Positions 5,064-10,451 of a DNA stretch of 10,451 bases are shown here, one piece after another. Origin of the DNA: Methanoregulaceae archaeon UBA288. GTDB lineage: Archaea > Halobacteriota > Methanomicrobia > Methanomicrobiales > Methanospirillaceae. How positions within the stretch are numbered: position 1 is the stretch's first letter; each line of letters starts with the position of its first letter. The stretch is taken from contig DAEF01000181.1 in the NCBI GenBank assembly GCA_002495225.1, positions 14,470-24,920 of the forward strand. Reading direction: 5' to 3'. The notes under the pieces were generated by a model. It was not told the DNA's origin. It was given only the letters and a program-made list of their open reading frames with translations, and ran no database searches. The translations under genes and the position numbers were made by a program.

Positions 5064-5615
5064 GTGAGGGTTACCGGGTCGTCCGGGGCGGGTTCCGGCC
5101 TGCTGCCGGGGCTCGCCCTCGAGTCCGGGCGCGATCCGGTCGTGCTCGTCCTCGGATCCTTTCCGAGCGCGATCGCGAGGCGCGACCAGGCGTACTACGC
5201 GAACCCGCAGAACCAGTTCTGGAGGATCATGGAGCGGCTCTTCGGCATTCCGCGGACGCTGCCGTACCGGGACCGCGTCGCGGCCCTGAACGAGCGCGGG
5301 GTCGCGCTCTGGGACACGGTCGCCGCCTGCCGCCAGGCGGGGTCCATGGATCACACGATCCGCGACCCCGTGCTCACCGACGTCGCCGGCTGGCTCGCGG
5401 CCCACCCGTCCGTCGGGCTCGTCGCGGTCAACGGCCGCACGGCCGAACGGTTCCTGCACCGCGCCCTCCGCGGGCGCACCGTCGGGCCGCACGTCCGGGT
5501 AGCAGGCCTTCCGTCCACGAGCCCGGCGAACGCCGGCACGACCTTCGACGAGAAACTGCAACTCTGGAGCGTGGTCCGCGACCACGCCCGCGTCACTCGA
5601 TCGTCACGATCCTGA
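5064..5615 (+). CDS. DNA-deoxyinosine (hypoxanthine)/uracil-DNA glycosylase, UDG family 6
   Basis: This enzyme class excises deaminated bases, mainly hypoxanthine from deoxyadenosine deamination, to start base-excision repair. The superfamily landmarks are VLVLGSFPS (27-35), YYANPQNQFWRIM (44-56) with the conserved Asn-rich active loop, ALWDTVAACRQAGSMDHTIRD (81-101), VAVNGRTAE (120-128) and the leucine-loop motif LPSTSPANA (149-157). These match the hypoxanthine-DNA glycosylase group described in Methanosarcina rather than classical UngA. The frame stays open upstream to 4929, but homologs begin shortly before LVLGS. I therefore take GTG at 5064, giving 183 residues; no strong ribosome site supports it, so the start is uncertain. 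The last 23 bp overlap the convergent pyruvate kinase gene, adding an unusual basic tail (RVTRSSRS). The 170 bp before the GTG show no convincing gene. Confidence 0.85.
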   Translation: MRVTGSSGAGSGLLPGLALESGRDPVVLVLGSFPSAIARRDQAYYANPQNQFWRIMERLFGIPRTLPYRDRVAALNERGVALWDTVAACRQAGSMDHTIRDPVLTDVAGWLAAHPSVGLVAVNGRTAERFLHRALRGRTVGPHVRVAGLPSTSPANAGTTFDEKLQLWSVVRDHARVTRSSRS

Positions 5616-7035
5616 GGGAGTTCGTGGAGCCGACCGGCCCGGGCGCGACGCCCTCGGTCAGGATCACCAGGTCTCCCGGTACGGCCAGCCCCAGGGACCG
5701 GACCGCGTCGAAGATCAGGTCGTGCCAGTCCTCGCGCTCGGTCTCGATCAGGAACGGGCAGCAGCCGTACGTGAACGTCAGGAAACGCTGTACCGCGGGG
5801 TCCCGGGTGAACGCGAGGATCCAGCGCTCGGGCCGGAACCGGGAGATCCGGCGCGGCGTCCGGCCCGTGTGCGTCGGCGTCAGGATGTAGCGGGGCTGGA
5901 GGGCGCGCACGGCATCGATCACGTTGAGCGAGACAACGTCCTCGACCGCGATCTCCTCCCGGCCGTAACTCTCCCGGATACGGTCCTCGAGCCGGTGACC
6001 GCACCCGAGCGTCCGTCGCTCGGCCTCGATCTCGAGCGCGATCCGGGACATCATGGCCACGCTCTCGACGGGGTGCGAGCCGCTCGCGGTCTCGGCCGAG
6101 AGCATCACCGCGTCGGTCCCGTCCAGGATCGCGTTCGCCACGTCGGTCACCTCCGCCCGCGTCGGGAGCAGGCTCTCGGTCATGGACTCGAGCATCTGGG
6201 TTGCCGTGATGACCGGGAGGCCCACCTCGTTCGCGGCGTTGATGATCCGTTTCTGCACCACGGGGACCAGCTCGATCGGGATCTGGACGCCGAGGTCGCC
6301 CCGGGCGATCATGACGCCGTCCGCGGCGGCCAGGAGCTCGTCGATATGGTCGACCGCGGCCCGCCGCTCGATCTTGGCGATCACGGTGATCTCGTGGCCG
6401 AGCGATGCCGCGTGCTCGCGGGCGGTACGGATCGCCTCCGCGCGCTCGATGAACGAGATCGTGAAGGTGTGGACGCCGAGGGCCAGGCCGACCTCGATCA
6501 GCTCGAGGTCGCGGCAGGTCACCGCGTCCACGGGGAGGACGCTGTCGAGGACGTTCAGGCCCTTTCGCGACGTGAGCGTGCCCCCGATCAGGACCTCTGC
6601 CCGGATCTCGTCGCCGCCGGCCTCGAGGACCCGGAGCTGGACGAGCCCGTCGTTGATGTAGAGCAGGTTCTCGGGCCCCAGGAGGGTGGGGAGGGGGGGA
6701 TAGTCGACCGGGATCTTCGCCGGGTCGGCCGGGCAGGGGTCCGTGGTCAGCACGACCTCGTCCCCCCTTTCGATCTCGACCGGCTCGGCGACGAGCGTGC
6801 CGAGCCGGATCTTCGGGCCGGGCAGGTCGATCAGGATCCCGATCACGCGGTTCTCGGCCGCTGCCGCGCGCCGCACGCGCCCGACCTGACGGGCGTGCTC
6901 CTCGAGGGTGCCGTGCGAGAAGTTGAGCCGGGCCACGCTCATCCCGGCCTGTATCATTCGCCGGATCGTCGCCTCGTCCGACGACGACGGGCCGAGGGTA
7001 CAGACGATCTTGGTCTTCTGCCGCTGGAGTGTCAC
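5593..7035 (-). CDS. pyk: Pyruvate kinase
   Basis: Pyruvate kinase converts phosphoenolpyruvate and ADP to pyruvate and ATP in the last step of glycolysis, in the cytosol. The 480 residues match bacterial/archaeal length. The sequence runs TKIVCTLGPSS (8-18), RLNFSHG (36-42), the B-domain entry LIDLPGPKIRLG (68-79), the catalytic IAKIE with Lys221 and Glu223, the metal site MIARGDLGVQIPIE (242-255) with Asp247, TATQMLESM (277-285) and LDGTDAVMLSAETA (304-317). The C-terminal domain is complete and ends NSLRIVTIE. Where potassium-dependent enzymes have DTKGPEIRT, this one has Leu71, Pro72, Lys75 and Leu78, the pattern of potassium-independent enzymes. The start is GTG at 7035, where the family N-terminus begins, with a TTTATC box 36 nt upstream. 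The frame stays open to 7449, but only as antisense of the transporter. The 3' end overlaps the glycosylase gene by 23 bp. Confidence 0.95.
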   Translation of the reverse strand: MTLQRQKTKIVCTLGPSSSDEATIRRMIQAGMSVARLNFSHGTLEEHARQVGRVRRAAAAENRVIGILIDLPGPKIRLGTLVAEPVEIERGDEVVLTTDPCPADPAKIPVDYPPLPTLLGPENLLYINDGLVQLRVLEAGGDEIRAEVLIGGTLTSRKGLNVLDSVLPVDAVTCRDLELIEVGLALGVHTFTISFIERAEAIRTAREHAASLGHEITVIAKIERRAAVDHIDELLAAADGVMIARGDLGVQIPIELVPVVQKRIINAANEVGLPVITATQMLESMTESLLPTRAEVTDVANAILDGTDAVMLSAETASGSHPVESVAMMSRIALEIEAERRTLGCGHRLEDRIRESYGREEIAVEDVVSLNVIDAVRALQPRYILTPTHTGRTPRRISRFRPERWILAFTRDPAVQRFLTFTYGCCPFLIETEREDWHDLIFDAVRSLGLAVPGDLVILTEGVAPGPVGSTNSLRIVTIE

Positions 7036-7066
7036 CGGTCGTTCCGTCCCACTGGGGAGGAGGGCG

Positions 7067-7079
7067 GAGATAAACCTTC
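7067..7079 (-). promoter_or_regulatory. Box A for pyruvate kinase
   Basis: The minus strand reads AAGGTTTATCTCC, core TTTATC at 7074-7069. Transcription would start near 7045, about 10 nt before the GTG at 7035. No Shine-Dalgarno site lies in that leader. Confidence 0.55.
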
Positions 7080-7090
7080 CTCGTGTCGCA

Positions 7091-7100
7091 ACGCTTATCG
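7091..7100 (+). promoter_or_regulatory. Box A for the MFS transporter
   Basis: ACGCTTATCG, core CTTATC at 7094-7099, is centred 26-27 nt before the GTG at 7123. The start codon is therefore the predicted first codon of a leaderless message. The two back-to-back boxes of this divergent region are only 19 nt apart. Confidence 0.55.
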
Positions 7101-7122
7101 ACCGGCCTGGAGAATACTGCTG

Positions 7123-8301
7123 GTGCGCACCGGGGTAACGGGAGAAGGGACCGGGGCCTTTCGCGCCCTCTTCCTCGCGGTCTTCGCGGCCATGCTCGGC
7201 CTCGGGATCGTGATCCCCCTGCTCCCGCACTACGCCGAGACCCTCGGGGCGACCGGTCTCGAGATCGGGGCGATCTTCTCCGGCTTCTCGGTCTCGCGCG
7301 CCCTGCTCATGCCGCTCTTCGGTCGGCTCTCGGACCGGCGGGGCCGGAAGTGGTTCATCGTCACGGGGCTCGCCCTGTACACGATCCTCTCCCTCGCCTA
7401 CCTGGTCGCGGAGTCGGTGGGCGGCCTGATCCTGGTCCGGGTGATCCACGGCATGGCCTCGGCCATGGTGATCCCGATCGCGATGGCCTACGTCGCCGAC
7501 CTCTCGGCCGTCGGCTCGGAGGGACGACAGATGGGCACGTTCTCGATATCGCTCTACCTCGGCATGGGGATCGGGCCGCTCCTGGGGGGTGTCATCAGCG
7601 CGGCGGCCGGGATGGCCGCCGTCTTCCTCTCCATGACCGCGTTCTCGCTCCTCTCGGTCCTGGTCTGCCTCGCCTTCGTCCCCGAATCCGCCCCGAGCCC
7701 CCGGCCGGCGACGTCCAGCCGGGGGGTCCTGGGGAACAGCGCCCTGCGCGCCGCCGTCTTCTTCCAGCTGATCAACGCGTTCGCGAACGGTACCTTCATG
7801 GTCTTCGTCCCCCTGATCGCCTCGCTCGCGTTCGGTCTCTCCACGGCCGAGACCGGGCTCGTGATCTCCGTCTCCTCGCTCTCGACCTCGGTCCTCCAGC
7901 GGTGGTCGGGAGGGCTCGCGGACCGGTACGACAAGACGGCCCTGATCGTGGCGGGCACGGCCCTGATCGCGGCCACGCTCTTCGTCATCCCGTCCCTCTC
8001 GGGCTTTTCCGCGCTCCTCCTCGCGGCCCTCGCCATCGGGGTCGGCGGGGGCGTCTCGCTCCCGGCCGTCACCGCGATCGTCACCATCGCCGGGCGCACG
8101 GTCGGCCAGGGGGCGGCCATGGGCGCCTCGAACACGGCCATGGGCGTGGGCATGATCGTCTCCCCCCTCCTATCGGGCGTGGTCATGGACCTGTACGGCA
8201 TCACGGACGTCTTCTACCTCTCGGGGGTCATCTGCGCCCTCGCGCTCCCGCTCTTCGTCGTCCTCGCCCGGAAAGGGCTCCGGGAGGCGGCGCCCGCCTG
8301 A
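7123..8301 (+). CDS. Major facilitator superfamily transporter, DHA1-type (drug/H+ antiporter-like)
   Basis: The 392-residue protein has 12 predicted membrane segments in two halves joined by a Pro/Ser-rich loop (about 183-200). It carries the MFS motif A FGRLSDRRGRKW (66-77) between TM2 and TM3, a motif-B-like LILVRVIHGMASAM with Arg106 in TM4, and a motif-C-like GIGPLLGG (149-156) in TM5. The last is typical of proton antiporters of the 12-TM drug-efflux branch. A second motif-A-like GGLADRYDK occurs in the C-terminal half, as expected. Substrate is unknown; export of toxic small molecules is the default inference. GTG at 7123 is chosen because a box A lies 26 nt upstream and the sequence becomes hydrophobic soon after it. 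A much longer open frame upstream is only the antisense of pyruvate kinase, so this is not a fusion. It converges on the MscS gene with a 17-bp gap. Confidence 0.9.
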   Translation: MRTGVTGEGTGAFRALFLAVFAAMLGLGIVIPLLPHYAETLGATGLEIGAIFSGFSVSRALLMPLFGRLSDRRGRKWFIVTGLALYTILSLAYLVAESVGGLILVRVIHGMASAMVIPIAMAYVADLSAVGSEGRQMGTFSISLYLGMGIGPLLGGVISAAAGMAAVFLSMTAFSLLSVLVCLAFVPESAPSPRPATSSRGVLGNSALRAAVFFQLINAFANGTFMVFVPLIASLAFGLSTAETGLVISVSSLSTSVLQRWSGGLADRYDKTALIVAGTALIAATLFVIPSLSGFSALLLAALAIGVGGGVSLPAVTAIVTIAGRTVGQGAAMGASNTAMGVGMIVSPLLSGVVMDLYGITDVFYLSGVICALALPLFVVLARKGLREAAPA

Positions 8302-8318
8302 CCCCGCGGCGCGTCGCG

Positions 8319-9410
8319 TCAGGTCATGCCGTCCGGGCCGCCCATGACCTGCTCCCCGTCGTGCCCGAACGCGATCGCGAGCCGCCCGTCCCGCACGGCC
8401 TCCGAGACCTGGGCGTAGACCGCGTCCTTGACCGCGAGCGGGTCGGTCCCGTCGCGGACGGAGAAGGTCATGACGAAGATCGGCCCGAACCTGCCGAGCT
8501 CGCCGATCCGGACCGATGCCTCGCCGAGTCCCCAGTCGGCGGGGGCCGCGGAGACGGCCGCTCCCGCGAGATCGTGGAGCACGGCACGGCTCTGCTCGAC
8601 GGGAACGGCGTAGTCGACGGTCACGGGGACGGGCACGAAGACCTGTGCCGCGCCCGCCGAGTAGTTGACCACGATGTTCGTGGTGATCCGCGAGTTCGGC
8701 ACGGTGGCCACGAGCCCGTCGAGCGTCCGGATCCGCGTCGAGCGGAGGCCGACCCGCATCACGGTCCCGACGTAGGGGTCGATCCTGACCTTGTCGCCCA
8801 CGCCCAGCGGCCGGTCGAGGAGGATGATCACGCCCCCGAAGAGGTTCGACAGCAGGTCCTGCGTCGCGAGCGCGAGCGCGATCCCCGCGATCCCCGCGCC
8901 GGCGAGGAGCGGGGTGATCGAGACATCGAGATAGTTCAGGATGTAGAGGGCCGCCATGAACCAGATCAGGTACCGCACCCCGGTCCCGACAAGGTCGGCC
9001 ATGCGGGTATCGCCGTCGCCCTCGGGGGAGGGGATCAGCTGCCGGCCGAACGCCCCGGCGAGGCGAGAGAAGAAGTTGGCGGCGCCCCAGGCGACGAGGA
9101 CGATCGCGACCGCGATCGGGTACCGGGGATCTCCGAGCTCCGGATAGAAAAGGCCGAGCCCGAGCGCGTCGCGAAGGGCGATGAAGATCGATGCCGCGAC
9201 GATCCCGATCGAGAGCGGCCACTTGGCGGCGACAAGGGCGGTCGCCACGATGCGCAGCCCCGTGCGCGGCGATCCCTCTACCCGCTCCTCGAACCGTGCA
9301 AGTGCGGCGAAGACGGCGACGCCGGTGGCCACGCCCACGAGCACGATGCCCGTCGCGAGCACGAGGCCGGCGATCATGTCCCCGTTCGGGGAGAGCGGTG
9401 CGGCGAGCAT
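8319..9410 (-). CDS. MscS-family small-conductance mechanosensitive ion channel
   Basis: MscS channels open under membrane tension and release solutes during hypo-osmotic shock. The 363-residue protein has about four N-terminal membrane helices (roughly 11-38, 58-80, 98-120, 141-162). The conserved pore helix follows (168-198) and reads AGAGIAGIALALATQDLLSN then FGGVIILLDRP, with the small-residue AxAGAGxAG packing pattern of MscS TM3. The beta-domain comes next, with VGDKVRID (204-211), GTVMRVGLRSTRIRTLDG (215-232) and VPNSRI (237-242), and then the alpha/beta cage domain. Extra N-terminal helices compared with E. coli MscS are common in archaeal and YnaI/MscM-like members. ATG at 9410 is supported by AAGGTG 9 nt upstream. 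It diverges from hypD across only 46 bp. Confidence 0.93.
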   Translation of the reverse strand: MLAAPLSPNGDMIAGLVLATGIVLVGVATGVAVFAALARFEERVEGSPRTGLRIVATALVAAKWPLSIGIVAASIFIALRDALGLGLFYPELGDPRYPIAVAIVLVAWGAANFFSRLAGAFGRQLIPSPEGDGDTRMADLVGTGVRYLIWFMAALYILNYLDVSITPLLAGAGIAGIALALATQDLLSNLFGGVIILLDRPLGVGDKVRIDPYVGTVMRVGLRSTRIRTLDGLVATVPNSRITTNIVVNYSAGAAQVFVPVPVTVDYAVPVEQSRAVLHDLAGAAVSAAPADWGLGEASVRIGELGRFGPIFVMTFSVRDGTDPLAVKDAVYAQVSEAVRDGRLAIAFGHDGEQVMGGPDGMT

Positions 9411-9419
9411 CGGATACTA

Positions 9420-9447
9420 CACCTTATGGTCCTGTGCGCTAAAAAAT
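9420..9447. promoter_or_regulatory. Compact divergent promoter between the MscS gene and hypD
   Basis: For hypD, CCTTATGG (9422-9429) is a box A centred 31 nt before the ATG at 9457, giving a leader of about 5 nt with no Shine-Dalgarno site. For the MscS gene, the T-run read on the minus strand at 9446-9441 is the only AT-rich candidate box, 33 nt before the ATG. The bases 9425-9420 read AAGGTG on that strand, a ribosome site 9 nt before the start. The same few bases thus seem to serve as TATA element one way and ribosome site the other. Confidence 0.45.
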
Positions 9448-9456
9448 TACGAGCAC

Positions 9457-10451
9457 ATGGCAGTCCTGAGAGAGGTGACGCAGGCGCTCGACGAGGCGGT
9501 CGCCGCCGCCGGCAGAGACCTGAACTTCATGCACATCTGCGGCACCCACGAGGCCGCGATCGCTCGCAACGGCCTCCGGTCCGTGCTCCCGGCCGGCCTC
9601 AGGATCGTGATGGGCCCGGGCTGCCCGGTCTGCATCACGCCGCAGGGCGAGATCGACGCGGCGATCGAGCTCGCCCGGCAGGGCGTCGTCATCGCGACCT
9701 ACGGCGACCTCCTCCGGGTGCCCGGAACCGACGGGTCCCTCGAGTCCTGCGGGGGCGACATCCGCGTGGTCCAGGGCGTGCACAAGGCGGTCGAGATCGC
9801 CGAGCGGACCGACCGGGAGGTCGTCTTCGTCTCGGTCGGGTTCGAGACCACGGCCCCGACGGTCGCCGCTTCGCTCGCGGCCGGGGCGCCCGAGAACTTC
9901 TCGATCCTCTGCTACCACCGACTCGTCCCGCCCGCGATGGCGTGGCTGCTCGAGCAGGGGGAGGCGGCCCTCGACGGTTTCCTCCTCCCCGGGCACGTCT
10001 GCCTCGTCGCCGGCTACCGCGAGTACGAGCAGTTCCCGGTCCCGCAGGTGGTCGCGGGGTTCGATCCCGACGAGGTCCTGCTCGGCCTGCTCATGCTCAC
10101 CCGGCAGGTCGTCGAGGGCCGCGCCGTCGTGGAGAACGCCTACCCCCGCGCCGTCACGCGCGATGGCAACCCCAAGGCCCGCGCGCTGCTCGCGGAGGTC
10201 TTCGAACCGGCGGACGTGGAGTGGCGCGGGTTCCCGGTCATTCCCCGGTCGGGGCTCCGTCTCCGCGCGCCGTACCGACAGTACGACGCGCAGGAGCGGT
10301 TCGGCGTCAGGATCGTCCCGACGCCGAAGGCGACCGCCTGCATCTGCGACCGCGTCCTGAGGGGGCTCGCCTCTCCCGACGACTGCCGCCTCTTCTCCCG
10401 CACGTGCACGCCCCGAACGCCCGTCGGGCCCTGCATGGTCAGCCACGAGGG
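9457..10451 (+). CDS. hypD: Hydrogenase maturation Fe-S protein HypD, cut by the window's right edge
   Basis: HypD, in complex with HypC, is the scaffold on which the Fe(CN)2CO unit of [NiFe] hydrogenases is assembled; cyanide comes from HypE/HypF. The protein shows the diagnostic FMHICGTHE (24-32), GPGCPVCITP (53-62) with the redox-active Cys pair 56/59, VGFETTAPT (near 128-136), LLPGHVCLVAGYREYE (near 170-185), and a C-terminal [4Fe-4S] region with CICD, DDC, RTC and GPCMVS. It ends at residue 331 in SHEG; complete HypD is about 350-370 residues, so roughly 20-40 residues lie outside. ATG at 9457 matches the usual HypD start; a box A 31 nt upstream suggests a near-leaderless message. In a methanogen the clients would be F420-reducing and other [NiFe] hydrogenases. 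No other hyp gene is visible on the left side. Confidence 0.96.
   Translation, partial: MAVLREVTQALDEAVAAAGRDLNFMHICGTHEAAIARNGLRSVLPAGLRIVMGPGCPVCITPQGEIDAAIELARQGVVIATYGDLLRVPGTDGSLESCGGDIRVVQGVHKAVEIAERTDREVVFVSVGFETTAPTVAASLAAGAPENFSILCYHRLVPPAMAWLLEQGEAALDGFLLPGHVCLVAGYREYEQFPVPQVVAGFDPDEVLLGLLMLTRQVVEGRAVVENAYPRAVTRDGNPKARALLAEVFEPADVEWRGFPVIPRSGLRLRAPYRQYDAQERFGVRIVPTPKATACICDRVLRGLASPDDCRLFSRTCTPRTPVGPCMVSHE

Noticed and set aside
5722..7122. A long plus-strand open frame continuous with the MFS transporter, suggesting a fusion protein of over 800 residues
   Set aside because: The upstream part is the exact antisense of pyruvate kinase, is rich in Arg/Asp/Gly/His without domains, and a box A and start codon lie right before the MFS domain.
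7036..7449. An upstream extension of the pyruvate kinase frame by 138 codons
   Set aside because: It runs antisense through the MFS gene and both promoters, and the family N-terminus begins at GTG 7035.
8302..8318. A possible shared terminator hairpin between the MFS and MscS genes
   Set aside because: Only a 4-bp imperfect stem can form and there is no T-run on either strand.
10056..10066. GGTTCGATCCC, resembling a tRNA T-arm
   Set aside because: It lies within hypD in frame, and no acceptor, D or anticodon arm surrounds it.
9439..10446. A 335-codon minus-strand open frame
   Set aside because: It is antisense to hypD, whose cysteine motifs are unmistakable.

Overview
The window looks like the chromosome of a GC-rich methanogenic archaeon, most likely of the order Methanomicrobiales. 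The grounds are a group II chaperonin (thermosome) C-terminus at the left edge, an archaeal-type phosphohexomutase, a small CTP-dependent polyprenol-kinase-like membrane protein, hypD for [NiFe]-hydrogenase maturation, and TATA-box promoters placed about 26 nt before start codons that lack Shine-Dalgarno sites. The order-level placement is an inference from gene style, not from a phylogenetic marker.

Layout. Bases 1-79 are the end of a thermosome gene, followed by a T-run terminator. Bases 94-1616 are gene-poor. They hold one likely small secreted or membrane-anchored protein (429-971, minus, TTG start with a good Shine-Dalgarno site), its promoter with a perfect inverted repeat, and a frame-hopping minus-strand stretch that may be a decayed gene. 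From 1617 to the right edge the DNA is densely coding: phosphomannomutase/phosphoglucomutase (minus), an unrecognised 150-residue acidic protein (plus), a polyprenol/phytol-kinase-family protein (minus), msrA (plus), a 64-residue helix-turn-helix protein (plus), a family 6 hypoxanthine/uracil-DNA glycosylase (plus), pyruvate kinase (minus), a 12-TM MFS transporter (plus), an MscS-type channel (minus) and hypD (plus, cut by the right edge).

Organisation. Genes alternate between strands and are mostly monocistronic. Four compact divergent promoter regions (2951-3092, 4095-4170, 7036-7122, 9411-9456) face tight convergent ends: back-to-back stops at 3543-3548, a 23-bp overlap at 5593-5615 and a 17-bp gap at 8302-8318. 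Many start codons lie 26-36 nt from a box A, implying leaderless or near-leaderless mRNAs. The genes with longer leaders have a Shine-Dalgarno site (429-971), or a leader hairpin (3093-3545). The functions are housekeeping: protein folding, sugar-phosphate interconversion and lower glycolysis, isoprenoid-alcohol phosphorylation, oxidative-damage and deamination repair, osmotic protection, efflux and hydrogenase maturation. I found no CRISPR array, IS element, tRNA or rRNA, and no defence or biosynthetic cluster. The least explained parts are the 94-1616 region, the secreted protein and the 150-residue protein.
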